DNA of 64,000 nt from an uncultured Akkermansia sp. (GTDB lineage Bacteria; Verrucomicrobiota; Verrucomicrobiia; Verrucomicrobiales; Akkermansiaceae), in NCBI GenBank assembly GCA_947631435.1, contig CANRLM010000003.1, forward strand, positions 1 through 64,000. Reading direction: 5' to 3'. Of the stretch, positions 39,196 to 48,977 are shown piece after piece. The notes under the pieces are model-generated. The model was not told the DNA's origin. It worked only from the letters and a program-made list of their open reading frames with translations, and made no database searches. The position numbers were made by a program, and so were the translations under genes. Numbering within the stretch: the first letter of the stretch is position 1; each line of letters starts with the position of its first letter.

Positions 39196-39460
39196 TGTTC
39201 GTTTTCGTCGTTCAGCTCGGGAAATTTGTCGATTTTCTGTTGCATTTTTTTGAGGAGGTCGCGGAAGATTGCTTCGTCGAATTCCTTCCATCCGTCGTGC
39301 CGTCCGATGCTGTAATTGCAACGGATGGTGAGGATGAGCCCGATGACGGCCAGGGCAATCTCGATTGACCCGAGCCACAAGTTGGTGTGGACGTAGTGCA
39401 TGCCCAGGGCGTAGTACACCATCATGAGCACGCCGACGCCCTCGTTTTTTGCGCGTTCGC

Positions 39461-39832
39461 TCATAGGATGCCTCCTTTCAGCTCGATGAGTCGAAAAAAC
39501 CGCTTCAGGTCGGCGTAGAGCGGCGTTTTTGCGTCGCCGGGGAATGCTCCGTGCAGGCGCATCCTGAGATCGCTCGCCATGCGCACGATTTTCAGGGCGT
39601 CGTCTTCGGCGTCTTCGTCATTGATTTCGCGCAGGACTTCCCGCAGGGCGCGCATGGTCTCGTACGCTTCGTCCCGCACATCCACACGCTGATTATACTG
39701 CGCGTAGATGGCAAGCCGCTCAGCGTGGGCGAGGCAGCGACGCGCGGAATAGGCGAGGTTCGACTGGTCCCGCACCTCCAGCACAGCGTCTTTTTCCGCT
39801 CCATTCATGGTGTCAGAAGGGTATGTCTTCAT
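39461..39832 (-). CDS. Hypothetical phage protein
   Basis: MKTYPSDTMNGAEKDAVLEVRDQSNLAYSARRCLAHAERL... Confidence 0.4.
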   Translation of the reverse strand: MKTYPSDTMNGAEKDAVLEVRDQSNLAYSARRCLAHAERLAIYAQYNQRVDVRDEAYETMRALREVLREINDEDAEDDALKIVRMASDLRMRLHGAFPGDAKTPLYADLKRFFRLIELKGGIL

Positions 39833-39845
39833 TTTCGAGCGGATA

Positions 39846-40283
39846 TTATTGTGCAGCTTCTTTGCCGTTTCGTGGCGGGACGTACGCTGTTTTCGCGCCG
39901 TAGCCAAGCTCGCTCGGGTGGGAGCCTGAGGGCGGCACGCTGGACGCCCCGCGCGTGGCGTAGCCGCTTGTCTCTTCCGCCGCTGCCGCCGGGGCAGGGA
40001 GCAGGAAGATGTGGTCGGCATTGAGGTACACGTTGTAGAATTTGCCGTTCGTGCTGCCCGTGAGCCGCCCGCCGATGATGATTTGCTGCCCCTGCCGGAG
40101 GGTTTTTGCAACGGCTACGACGGACGGCGAAAACGCACCGATGCGGTATTCGTGCAGGCTGTTTTTGTAGGTCAGCACCTGCACATACACATCGACGGCT
40201 TCCCGCGCATCAGCAAGGCTTGTGGGACCCGTTTCGATGCGCTGCACCGTGCCGATTATTTCGAATTTTTCGATGTCGTTCAT
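39846..40283 (-). CDS. Single-stranded DNA-binding protein-like (OB fold)
   Basis: EIIGTVQRIETG...VQVLTYKNSLHEYRIGAFSPSVVAVAKTLRQGQQIIIGGRLTGSTNGKFYNVYLNADHI. Confidence 0.6.
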   Translation of the reverse strand: MNDIEKFEIIGTVQRIETGPTSLADAREAVDVYVQVLTYKNSLHEYRIGAFSPSVVAVAKTLRQGQQIIIGGRLTGSTNGKFYNVYLNADHIFLLPAPAAAAEETSGYATRGASSVPPSGSHPSELGYGAKTAYVPPRNGKEAAQ

Positions 40284-40431
40284 TTGTGCTTTTTGGTTTG
40301 CTTTTTTTCGGGGTAGCGGATGGAGTCTGGCAGGGGCTCCGGGCCGTCATCACGCTCAGAGAGCCAGTAGAGGAGGACGGCTGTGACGCACAGGATGCCC
40401 AACGCCGCAAGAATGAAATAATGTTCGTCCA

Positions 40432-41628
40432 TCAGTCTTCGGTAGGTTTGAGGCGTTCGATGGCAGGTTCCGACTCCACGTAGGAGCCGCACTCGGCAAG
40501 GGTCTTGCGCAGCCACTCCTTGGACTGCGTGGCGTTGCTGGACATGCCGTCTGCCTTGCGGAATCGGTGCGCGGGGATGTCAAGCTTGGAGAGGGAGACC
40601 GTGCAACACGAAGTGAAGAGTTCGGGTGTGAAGTCTCGCGGATAGACGGAATTCAGCTTGCGGAAGGCACCTGCCGGGTCGGTGATTTTGAAGGTTTTTC
40701 GCGGTTTGCCGAGGGTCAAGCCGTCCACCGGCGTTCCCGCCTTGAGGTCGGTCTTGACTAGCTCCTCCACGCGCGCGGCCCAGCGTTTGGCAAGGGTGGC
40801 AAGGTCGTACGCCTGCAATTTTTGTGCGGGTGTGAGAGCCGTCCAGTTGGCTTCCGTGATGTCGTCCACCGACGCCGTGCGCAGTTGCAGGGAGACGGCA
40901 GGGCAGGTGGCGAGGGCTCGGCAGTACTTGCATTGCTTTTCCCCCGGCGTGAGCGGGGCTTGAGGCGTTTCGGCATCCGCAATGATGCCGTAGATGCCAT
41001 TGCGCAGGGCATCCGCTTGCGAGGCGTCCCAGAGGCGCGGCTCCGGGTGGCGAGACGCGAACGGTTGCAGGATGCAGACGTATATTTTCCGCACGCTCGG
41101 CAGGTTGTCCACCGCCAGCAACGCCAACGCCGCAAGTTGGTGGTTGTGCGCTGTCGGCGCCACTTCGCCGCGCCCGAATTTATAGTCGCATATCAGCACG
41201 TCCCCTGTCTCGGCGTTGTAGTAGACCACGTCCGCTTGTCCCGAGAATTTGCGCTCCTTGTCCCACCATCGAGCCTCCCGGCAGTGCGCCGTTTCCACGC
41301 CGTCCAGGAGGGTTTTCGCGAACTCGATTTCCATCGCCATGCACCATTCGCAAGCCTCCCGTTCCTCTGCATCTTCGGGCATTTCGCCCGTCTCCATGCA
41401 CTTGTGGAGGCGCGTTCCCATGGCGGAGTCCGCGCTGTCGCCGGATGGAGGGCATTTCGCCTCCGCCTGCCAACTGCCGGGGCAGAGCGCAAGCCGCTGC
41501 ATGCCGGACGCGGACGGTTTTCCTCCACGCACATCCTCCGTCTTGCTCACCGTGAGCAAGATATTTCCCGCTTGAGCTTCAGGCGTTGAGCTTTCGGCAG
41601 CCGGTGCATTTTCCTCGTTCTTGTTCAT
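40432..41628 (-). CDS. DUF2800 / PD-(D/E)XK phage exonuclease-like
   Basis: SASGMQRLALCPGSWQAEAKCP...FSGQADVVYYNAETGDVLICDYKFGRGEV...CKYCRALATCPA. Confidence 0.8.
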   Translation of the reverse strand: MNKNEENAPAAESSTPEAQAGNILLTVSKTEDVRGGKPSASGMQRLALCPGSWQAEAKCPPSGDSADSAMGTRLHKCMETGEMPEDAEEREACEWCMAMEIEFAKTLLDGVETAHCREARWWDKERKFSGQADVVYYNAETGDVLICDYKFGRGEVAPTAHNHQLAALALLAVDNLPSVRKIYVCILQPFASRHPEPRLWDASQADALRNGIYGIIADAETPQAPLTPGEKQCKYCRALATCPAVSLQLRTASVDDITEANWTALTPAQKLQAYDLATLAKRWAARVEELVKTDLKAGTPVDGLTLGKPRKTFKITDPAGAFRKLNSVYPRDFTPELFTSCCTVSLSKLDIPAHRFRKADGMSSNATQSKEWLRKTLAECGSYVESEPAIERLKPTED

Positions 41629-42566
41629 TTCGCGCCTCCTTTCAGCCCGGGAATTGCCTCGCCGAAGATGTCATCGTCGGCAGGCTTCACATCCGCCTTT
41701 TTCGCCGTATTTTTGAGGCTCGCAGGCTTCACGTCGACGGCTGATTTTTCGGGCTCGGGGAAAATGTCCTGCACGTTCGCCACGCCGTCACGCAGCGCGT
41801 TGTACTGTTTGCCCAGTTTGACCAGCTCGCCGATCACGATCTGCTCAGTAGGATGCCCGAGCCAAGCCTCGATGCGCTCCTTGCTCACGCCCAGATCTGC
41901 GTAGACTGCCAGCATGTCCCGGACGCGGTCAGAAAGTGGACGCCCGTCGCCGTCCTTGAGCGTTTTCTCAATGCGCTCCATGGCCTCCTCAACGAGCCAC
42001 CCGGGGATGACTTGCAGAATGCACGCACGGACGCGCCGGGAAGCCATATTGGCGCATAGCTCGTAGATGTCCCGCTCGGACTTCAGCGGAGCCTTTTTTC
42101 CGCCCTGCAGATCCCGCACGTGCGGCACGGAGAACGCGATTTCGCGTTTGATATTGGTCTCCTTGTCCCACGCGAAAGCCACGCACTCGGAGACGTCCAC
42201 GCCCGCACGCGGATCGAACCGGCGCGAGATGCACTTCCACCCCGCTTCCATGTTCCCCCACGCCCCGACAAGCACCTCCGCCAGCCTGATGGACGGCCCC
42301 GTGATGGTGGACGTGGCTCGGGTGTAGGCGTATGTCGCAACCTGCGCCAACTTCGGGCGCGAGCAGGATTCTTTCATGCGCTGCGTGACCTCCACGAGGT
42401 TGCGCGGAAACTGCTTGGCGATGTATATGGACGCCAGCGTTTCCGCGACGGCTGCATTGCCGGTGATTGCTGCAAGCGCGCCGCCTCCGGGCGCCTGCTG
42501 AGGCGCAACGAAAAGCTGGTTGCCCTCGTTCGCGTTCATTCTTTCGGTAGTTTCAATTTCGTTCAT
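41625..42566 (-). CDS. Putative phage recombination/ssDNA-annealing-type protein
   Basis: AKQFPRNLVEVTQRMKESCSRPKLAQVATYAYTRATSTITGPSIRLAEVLVGAWGNMEAGW; paired with the DUF2800 nuclease. Confidence 0.5.
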   Translation of the reverse strand: MNEIETTERMNANEGNQLFVAPQQAPGGGALAAITGNAAVAETLASIYIAKQFPRNLVEVTQRMKESCSRPKLAQVATYAYTRATSTITGPSIRLAEVLVGAWGNMEAGWKCISRRFDPRAGVDVSECVAFAWDKETNIKREIAFSVPHVRDLQGGKKAPLKSERDIYELCANMASRRVRACILQVIPGWLVEEAMERIEKTLKDGDGRPLSDRVRDMLAVYADLGVSKERIEAWLGHPTEQIVIGELVKLGKQYNALRDGVANVQDIFPEPEKSAVDVKPASLKNTAKKADVKPADDDIFGEAIPGLKGGAK

Positions 42567-42587
42567 GGTCTTCTTTGGTTGTTTGGG

Positions 42588-43037
42588 TTAGAGGTTAAGT
42601 TCGGGTTGATCGGGGTCACTCGGCGACAAGCCGCCGCAATCGTTGCGCCACAAGTCCAGCAGAGTGGTTTTCGAGCCAACAAGTTCCAGCCCGAAAGCCC
42701 TCTTCACTTCCGCTTTCGCGCCGATTTTTTTCGCGTCTGCGCCGTCTCCCTCCATGCTGATAATGAGCGTCACCTTCCCGCAGGGGCGCGCAAAGTCCCA
42801 ATCAGTCTGCTTCCCCCCGTTTTCCTCCGCACTTTTTTCAATGCGCTCCGCCATGTCACAGATGGCTTCGTACAGGTTGCCCGGCAGGTCACTATCGAGC
42901 CGCTCCAGGAAGTCGATGAGGGCCTCATGTTTTTCCTCCTGCTCCGCCTGCGCGTCGGATACTTCGGCCATGTCATTGAGTCTCGGTTCCTCACCGATGA
43001 CCGCCTCGAATTTGTTGTCTGTTTTGGTAATTTTCAT
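42588..43037 (-). CDS. Hypothetical phage protein
   Basis: Start MKITKTDNKFEAVIGEEPRLNDMAEV. Confidence 0.4.
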   Translation of the reverse strand: MKITKTDNKFEAVIGEEPRLNDMAEVSDAQAEQEEKHEALIDFLERLDSDLPGNLYEAICDMAERIEKSAEENGGKQTDWDFARPCGKVTLIISMEGDGADAKKIGAKAEVKRAFGLELVGSKTTLLDLWRNDCGGLSPSDPDQPELNL

Positions 43038-43053
43038 TGGTCTTTTTGTTTGG

Positions 43054-43272
43054 TTAGTTGTTCTTTTTCTGCCATTCTTCGCGGCATTTTTTGCTGCAAA
43101 AGTGGTACATCGACTCGCAGAACGGCTCCCCGTCCACCTCGCCGACCCAGCCATGCTTCACGGCACACGCCAATTCGGCATCATCGTCGTGGTCGCAAAA
43201 CCCGAGCGCGTCGTAGAATGTCTCGCCACACCCGTCGCACGTCAGGCTGTAAACTTTTCGCTCGTGTATCAT
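43054..43272 (-). CDS. Small zinc-ribbon-like protein, paralogue of 36871..37110
   Basis: YSLTCDGCGETFYDALGF...YHFCSKKCREEWQKK. Confidence 0.6.
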   Translation of the reverse strand: MIHERKVYSLTCDGCGETFYDALGFCDHDDDAELACAVKHGWVGEVDGEPFCESMYHFCSKKCREEWQKKNN

Positions 43273-43686
43273 TCAGCCCTCCTTTCCGCTTGCAGAGCCA
43301 GCTGAGCCAGCTCCTCCACCGCGTTCACGATTTCGCTCATGTCTTCATACCCCTTGTCCTTGTCCGCAAGCCCGTCGTACAGCTTGTCCACAGCTTGCCC
43401 GCACCGCTTCACGAGCCGCTTCACAGCCTGCTCGGTCGTTTCCCCCTTCCGCAGCTCCCGTATTTCTTCGTTTGTCATCATGGTCTTTTTAGTTTGGTTG
43501 AGTTTGGTTAGTGTTCGCCCAGGGCTTCCCGGGTGTCTGCCCATTCTGCGTGCCAGACCGCGTAATCGCTCTGAGCGCGCTCCTGAGCCCTTGCTTCGTC
43601 CGCCGGGGAGGGACTCCCCAGCCAGATTGCCAACGCCGCCACAGGCCCTGCTACGAGCCCGCAAACGGCAACGTGCAAGTCAGTCA

Positions 43687-43959
43687 TCATATCGCCCCTC
43701 CTTTCTCCGCGATCTGCGTCGTCACCGTCGCGCACTCCATTAGCGCCCGCCGAAACTCATACAGATTCACCCTTGTCATCCGCTCGCCCATAATCAGCAC
43801 CCGCACCTCGTGCGTGAGCTGCACCCTGCTGATCAGCTCAACCATCTTGTTGTACGAAACATCATACAGCTTCGCCAACGTCCCGATGCTCACATACTCG
43901 CATCCCTTCAGTTCCACCGGCCGCACCACATCCGTATCTTTCGCTTCACGTGTCTTCAT
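43687..43959 (-). CDS. Small putative DNA-binding regulator
   Basis: CEYVSIGTLAKLYDVSYNKMVELISRVQLTHEVRVLIMGERMTRVNLYEFRRALME; HTH-like. Confidence 0.4.
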   Translation of the reverse strand: MKTREAKDTDVVRPVELKGCEYVSIGTLAKLYDVSYNKMVELISRVQLTHEVRVLIMGERMTRVNLYEFRRALMECATVTTQIAEKGGAI

Positions 43960-44103
43960 GATTCGTTTGTTTTTGGTTTGTCATTCTTTGAAAAGGCGCC
44001 GCCTGCCTCAGCTTTGAGCGCGTCTGCTATGACCGTGCGCACCGGCGGCTTTACTTTCTTTCTTCGTGTGTTAAATTCGTTCCTGCTATGACCGATTCTC
44101 AAT

Positions 44104-44421
44104 TCAACCTACTTCATTAGGACCTTCAGAAGATTGCTGACCTCCTGAGCTCGATCCAATGCGATCTATCGACTCTTGCCGACTCATACGTCCCGCCCCG
44201 TAATTGACGACATCCTTGTCAATTATCGCGTAGAAGACACTCTCGCCTCGCCTCACGCGACCCAGCACGACGTAGTTCGTCCCGAGCAACTTCTCCGGAC
44301 GGCATCCGATCACGCGCTCAATCCTCCCCTCCCTCAACACAGCATAGCTCCCGTTTCTCAGCAGCTCACGCGCCTCCTCCTCCCCAATCTCAACCGCATT
44401 CGCAATCTCCCCGTCCTTCAT
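44104..44421 (-). CDS. Hypothetical early phage protein
   Basis: 105 aa ORF, tightly packed with neighbours. Confidence 0.35.
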   Translation of the reverse strand: MKDGEIANAVEIGEEEARELLRNGSYAVLREGRIERVIGCRPEKLLGTNYVVLGRVRRGESVFYAIIDKDVVNYGAGRMSRQESIDRIGSSSGGQQSSEGPNEVG

Positions 44422-44680
44422 TCCTCACCTCCTTTCTCTTTCTCGCTCTCTTTCATGGCGATAGCGTAGAGATGATGCAGTTGATCAATAATGGCGGAGT
44501 AAAAAAGCTCTTCCAGCTCGTGGATAAGCATGAACAGAGGAGCCTTGTCTTCATTTGGCAATTTTTCATTGAGCTGTTCGAGACATTCTGCGCACGTTCC
44601 GAAACTTCTGGCCGTGCGTATACAATCGTCTGCGGTTTCTATCAACCTTTTGAGTCTCTCTTTCATTTCCTTCTTTTGTT

Positions 44681-45115
44681 TTATTTTTCAATTTCTTTCA
44701 GCTCTTCCGGCGTAATCATGCCGCTGCGCAAAAGGTCTCTGGTGAGCACAAACCTGTCTTGAATGAAGTGTCCTATTCCGACAAATTCGCCAAATACACG
44801 GTCGCCGTCGTGAAGCAAGCGCACTGGTTTGCCGGTCAGCTTTTTCAGGACATCGAAGTCCTCAAACCTTTTCAGCGCTAAAAGACTCAGCAACATGTCA
44901 ATCACCGGGCCAATGTTCCAAGTCCTCGGTTGACATAAAATAGAAACGAGAGTAGAAGCACTATCGCAAACGAGGTGAAACGAGAGTTGATCGAAATGTT
45001 CGCTCCATTCAATTCTCGCCCCGGTGATAATTGCATTGCACGATTTCAAGCCTTTCTTGCGCGCTTCTTCCAGCGTGAAAAAATTGGGCTCATAAAACAC
45101 CATTTGGCCACTCAT
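44681..45115 (-). CDS. Hypothetical early phage protein
   Basis: MSGQMVFYEPNFFTLEEARKKGLKSCNAIITGARI... Confidence 0.4.
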   Translation of the reverse strand: MSGQMVFYEPNFFTLEEARKKGLKSCNAIITGARIEWSEHFDQLSFHLVCDSASTLVSILCQPRTWNIGPVIDMLLSLLALKRFEDFDVLKKLTGKPVRLLHDGDRVFGEFVGIGHFIQDRFVLTRDLLRSGMITPEELKEIEK

Positions 45116-45141
45116 ATCAGGTCTCCTTTCTTCGCGCTTGG

Positions 45142-45396
45142 TTAGCAATTAGCTGTCGCCCGTGCCTCATTAGTCAAGAGCCGCGAATGGCGGTAATAAG
45201 GTTTGATGCCCTTGCGCTGTTTAATTTTGCGCAAGCGGGTCAGCAAAGCTCGACTCGGAATGCGCTCGCCGTGTATCACGCGCGCCAAGTGTGACGGTGA
45301 AATACCAACTTCCTCGGCAGCCGCGCGGATTGTGTAGCCTCTCGATGCAAGAAATTCTTGTGTTGCGGCAACATTAGCATTGATTTTTGCGGTCAT
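45142..45396 (-). CDS. Cro-like XRE HTH regulator
   Basis: FLASRGYTIRAAAEEVGISPSHLARVIHGERIPSRALLTRLRKI; divergent from the repressor. Confidence 0.7.
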   Translation of the reverse strand: MTAKINANVAATQEFLASRGYTIRAAAEEVGISPSHLARVIHGERIPSRALLTRLRKIKQRKGIKPYYRHSRLLTNEARATANC

Positions 45397-45453
45397 TTTT
45401 GATAGCTTTGGTTAGTTTCGTTGCCGCGTTTCAGTAGAGCGTCTCGCGGCAAC
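45365..45453. promoter_or_regulatory. Putative operator region between cro-like and repressor genes
   Basis: GCGGCAAC half-sites: in GTTGCGGCAAC (~45363-45373), inverted GTTGCCGCG (45420-45428) and CGCGGCAAC (45445-45453). Confidence 0.55.
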
Positions 45454-45483
45454 GAGATAATAATTAGCAAAAACCCGATAGCT

Positions 45484-46212
45484 ATGCAAGAAAAAAATAG
45501 TCATAACCCGATATTTTTTCAAAATTTGCGGTTTTTGATTAACAAAAACGGGGTCAAGAAAGCAACGTTAGCAAAAGCATTAGATATTCAGCGTGATACG
45601 TTTACGCGATATATGAAAGAAAAAACTCCCTTGAAACCGAAAGCAGAGGAAGCTTTAGCAAAATTTTTTAACGTGGACGTCGAAACTTTCAGAAAAACGG
45701 ATTTGAGCAAACAAGAAACGAGCAACGAGCCCTCCTATTTCGTCCGCAATCTCCGCTTTCTGACTAATCAATCAGGCAAAAAACATTGCGAAATCGCCGC
45801 AGAAATAGGCATCAACAAGGTTAATTTCTCCAACTTTATTCGAGGGAAACACGTGCCGAGCTCTTCAACGGTGGATAAAATAGCGACATATTTCGGGGTG
45901 TCACCCTCTCAACTCTTGTCAATCGACCTATCTCAAGAGGGACACTATATCGAAGAAAAAGAAGTTCTTTCTCCGGCAGCTACTACTGAGAATGAGGATT
46001 GGAAAAAGCGCGCCATTGATGCTGAGACACGCCTTGCAAACCTCATCCAGCTCACTCTCCTCACCAACGAAAAACTCCCTCCTATCCCTACACGCGTAAA
46101 AACGGACTCCGACTTCGCCGCTCTCGCCCTCAATAAAACAGCCGAACTCCAGAACTTCGTCAACCGCATGGCCTCTGATCTCCTGGAAAGCTACAACAAG
46201 ATCAAGCGTTAA
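45484..46212 (+). CDS. Prophage repressor with two tandem XRE HTH domains
   Basis: LRFLINKNGVKKATLAKALDIQRDTFTRYMKEKTPLKPKAEEALAKFFNV and LRFLTNQSGKKHCEIAAEIGINKVNFSNFIRGKHVPSSSTVDKIATYFGV. Confidence 0.75.
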   Translation: MQEKNSHNPIFFQNLRFLINKNGVKKATLAKALDIQRDTFTRYMKEKTPLKPKAEEALAKFFNVDVETFRKTDLSKQETSNEPSYFVRNLRFLTNQSGKKHCEIAAEIGINKVNFSNFIRGKHVPSSSTVDKIATYFGVSPSQLLSIDLSQEGHYIEEKEVLSPAATTENEDWKKRAIDAETRLANLIQLTLLTNEKLPPIPTRVKTDSDFAALALNKTAELQNFVNRMASDLLESYNKIKR

Positions 46213-46326
46213 ATGAGCCAACTCACCGAACTCACCTCTGAGGAATAAAGTGGCAACGCCTCGAGACTATAATCCACGAGCTTTTCACCTTCGCAAAAAT
46301 TAAGTAAACAGAGCAAAGCTACCGAT

Positions 46327-47754
46327 ATGCCGTGCCGCGTCTTTATCAGTCACTCATCTGCGGACAAGGGGCAAGTCTCGCCTCTTGTCCGCCTCCTTGC
46401 AAGTCACTTCAGCCTTTCATTCGACAATAAAGAAATTATCTGCACAAGCTCACCAGAAGCAGATTTGGAAAACAACTGCCTATTCAACGAAGCCCTCAAA
46501 GACGCAATCAAAGAAGCCGATCTATCAATCGTCGTAATCTCCCCCAACTACATCAAAAGTGAGTACTGCCTTTGCGAACTAGGCGCAATTTGGGCTGCAT
46601 CAAAGGAAAAATTTATCTTCAACCCTCAATCTATACGACGCGATTATCTCCCTGAAATAGCAGCAGACAGGAAATTCAGCAGTTTTGATGAAGTTGGTAT
46701 GGATGCCCTAGTCGATAAAATGAAGAAAATAGGTTTTACTCCTAAAGACGAAAGCCATACTGCCTGGAACTCCTTAAAGAAAGTAGCTCTCAGAGAAATA
46801 GAAGAAAACGAAAGCTCCCAAAAACACATATATCTGAGCGCTCACATGAAAAGAAGCGAAAAAATTGCGGCTTACTTTTATGAGTGGCTACCACAGGTGA
46901 TACCAGATGTAAGTCTCTTTTACAGCGGGAAAGATATACCAAAAGACTGTAATGATTCTACGGCAAGAGTCAGTGCGGCTCTAAAAAAATCGCTGTTCGG
47001 AATCGTTTTTGTTACTAGAGAGAACAGCCGTGAATCACAAATCAATGTCGATAGAGGAGGCTTGTTGGTGGCTGGCTGCCCTTGCCGTTCCCTGCTGATT
47101 GACACTGATGCGAAACTACCAAAAGATATAATACCCATTGCAGAGCCGGTAACTACCAAAAAAGACTCGATACGCGATCTACTCTTATCCATTCGCAGTC
47201 ACGCAGCGGAAAAGTACCCAATCGAGCGCATAAAAGAGGATTTCGAACGTCTCTGGCCTGAGCTTGAAGCAAAAATAAGAGAGGTGCAAGCGACAAAAGC
47301 AGATCCGGCAGAAAAGAGAACTGGAGCGCCTGAATGGTACGAGGCTGTGGAGGAAGCGGAAAAAGTCAATCCTCATCTTGCAGAACAGCTCAAAAAAGCT
47401 GATGCCAACGATGAGCAAGAATGCCGTAAACTAGCAGACGAGCTAAACAAAAAAATCAACGCGGATATCAGCAAACGCTTCGTTGATGTTTACAACTTTT
47501 ATCCTCCTGAAAACGTCCTTGCCGCCATCAAAGCGGGGCAAAAATTTTTGCCCCCTGAAACGGTGAAAGCTATACAAAACATGCAGAAAATTTACAATCA
47601 AATTGATTTGGGAGCCGTCTCAAAAGAGGCTTCCGCTATCCAAGAATCTGCTGTATTCAAAAATATGGACGCGATACAAAAAAGCCTCAACCGCTTCAAA
47701 CCTCTATTCCCTCCAGACGACGATCCTCCACTTATCCCAGTCAAGAAAAAATAA
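46327..47754 (+). CDS. TIR-domain protein, probably two TIR-like domains (defence candidate)
   Basis: CRVFISHSSADKGQVSPLVRLLASHFSL...SPNYIKSEYCLCELGAIWA, then a second KHIYLSAHMKRSEKIAAYFYEWLPQVIPDVSLFYSGKDIP...FGIVFVTREN. Confidence 0.8.
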   Translation: MPCRVFISHSSADKGQVSPLVRLLASHFSLSFDNKEIICTSSPEADLENNCLFNEALKDAIKEADLSIVVISPNYIKSEYCLCELGAIWAASKEKFIFNPQSIRRDYLPEIAADRKFSSFDEVGMDALVDKMKKIGFTPKDESHTAWNSLKKVALREIEENESSQKHIYLSAHMKRSEKIAAYFYEWLPQVIPDVSLFYSGKDIPKDCNDSTARVSAALKKSLFGIVFVTRENSRESQINVDRGGLLVAGCPCRSLLIDTDAKLPKDIIPIAEPVTTKKDSIRDLLLSIRSHAAEKYPIERIKEDFERLWPELEAKIREVQATKADPAEKRTGAPEWYEAVEEAEKVNPHLAEQLKKADANDEQECRKLADELNKKINADISKRFVDVYNFYPPENVLAAIKAGQKFLPPETVKAIQNMQKIYNQIDLGAVSKEASAIQESAVFKNMDAIQKSLNRFKPLFPPDDDPPLIPVKKK

Positions 47755-47762
47755 AGCCAGCC

Positions 47763-48548
47763 ATGAAAAATGAATTGCCAACCTCCGAAGTCACCGAGAT
47801 CCAGCTCTCCACAAACGATGACGTCAAATACGAGAAGGATTATTATCTCGGAAACTATCCGAGCGGAAGCCTCTCGAAGTGGAATAAGGACTTCAGAGAA
47901 GAGCTGCTTCCTCTCGCTGAGACCTTGCTCGAACGCGCTCGATCCCTCGCTGCCACTATAAAGCCTGAGCCGGACGAAGATGAGGACGATTTCTCAGAAC
48001 GGCAAACCGAAGCAATCGAAAAGTTCTTCTACCGCCATTATTTCTACTACGTCGGCGGCGGAGTCGTACGCCTCGTTGAAGATTCTGAAATGCCCGAACC
48101 CATGCGCAGAGAGCTGCCAGAACTCGTGAGCACGAGCGATTTCTGCGATGAAATAGAAGCCGTCCTCAAAAAAGGCTCTCTCCAGCCAGCAGCCAAGCGC
48201 ATCATGCGCGAGCAAGAGTTCGAAGATTTAGCCCTCCAACTTTCCGAGGACAACGTCGGCTACGTCGTCCCCATCCTTGCCAACGTTGGAACAGCAAAAA
48301 TAAGTGCCCGAGCCGACTGCATCTCAAACCGCCGCCGTGAACTGAAACGGTATAAAAAGCTGTTCGCTAAATACGCAAAAATACAGAGAAAAGAAAGCAA
48401 AAAAGCAACCCGCCCACAGGAGGATCCAAGAATAATTGAAAGCCGCCGCCGTGAAAGAAACGGCTGCTTGCTCGCCATAGCAATCCTTTTCGGCCTGCTC
48501 TTCATCGCCGCTTTCATCTCCTCCCTTCTCGAACGTTGCTCCTCCTAG
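47763..48548 (+). CDS. C-terminally membrane-anchored protein of unknown function, operonic with TIR gene
   Basis: 8-nt gap after TIR stop; C-terminal NGCLLAIAILFGLLFIAAFISSLLERC transmembrane segment. Confidence 0.6.
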   Translation: MKNELPTSEVTEIQLSTNDDVKYEKDYYLGNYPSGSLSKWNKDFREELLPLAETLLERARSLAATIKPEPDEDEDDFSERQTEAIEKFFYRHYFYYVGGGVVRLVEDSEMPEPMRRELPELVSTSDFCDEIEAVLKKGSLQPAAKRIMREQEFEDLALQLSEDNVGYVVPILANVGTAKISARADCISNRRRELKRYKKLFAKYAKIQRKESKKATRPQEDPRIIESRRRERNGCLLAIAILFGLLFIAAFISSLLERCSS

Positions 48549-48633
48549 CTCCCCATGGTGACACCAACTCCGTTTCCCGCCAAAACAAACTCCCGTCGTT
48601 CGGGACGGCCCGAGCCGCTTTAGCCCCCGCCCC

Positions 48634-48669
48634 GCCGGACAGTACCTTGGACGGTTCGGCAATTTTTTT
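48634..48669 (+). terminator. Putative intrinsic terminator after TIR operon
   Basis: GCCGGAC...GTTCGGC stem (one mismatch) followed by AATTTTTTTT. Confidence 0.55.
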
Positions 48670-48736
48670 TGCAATAATTTTCCGAAAAAGGAAATATTTT
48701 TCTTGACTTGGTAAAAAAGCGCGGTAAAATGGGCTC

Positions 48737-48973
48737 ATGACCAAGCGCGACAAACTCACCGAAAAAATCCTCGATGGAAACTCCGATGGAAACATCACCT
48801 TCGAAGAAATCACGCAGTTCTTGCTTTCGCGCGGGTACAGCGTCAAACGTGTGAGAGGCTCGCACTACCACTTCCGCAAAAATGGCGCGCAGCCCTTCAA
48901 CCTGCAAGCCTCCGAAAACGGAAAAGCCAAACGCTACCAGGTCAAGCAAATCAGAGACTACTTCACCAAATAG
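48737..48973 (+). CDS. hicA: HicA-type mRNA interferase toxin
   Basis: ITFEEITQFLLSRGYSVKRVRGSHYHFRKNGAQPFNLQASENGKAKRYQVKQIRDYF; promoter TTGACT-N16-TAAAAT just upstream. Confidence 0.85.
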   Translation: MTKRDKLTEKILDGNSDGNITFEEITQFLLSRGYSVKRVRGSHYHFRKNGAQPFNLQASENGKAKRYQVKQIRDYFTK

Positions 48974-48977
48974 AACA

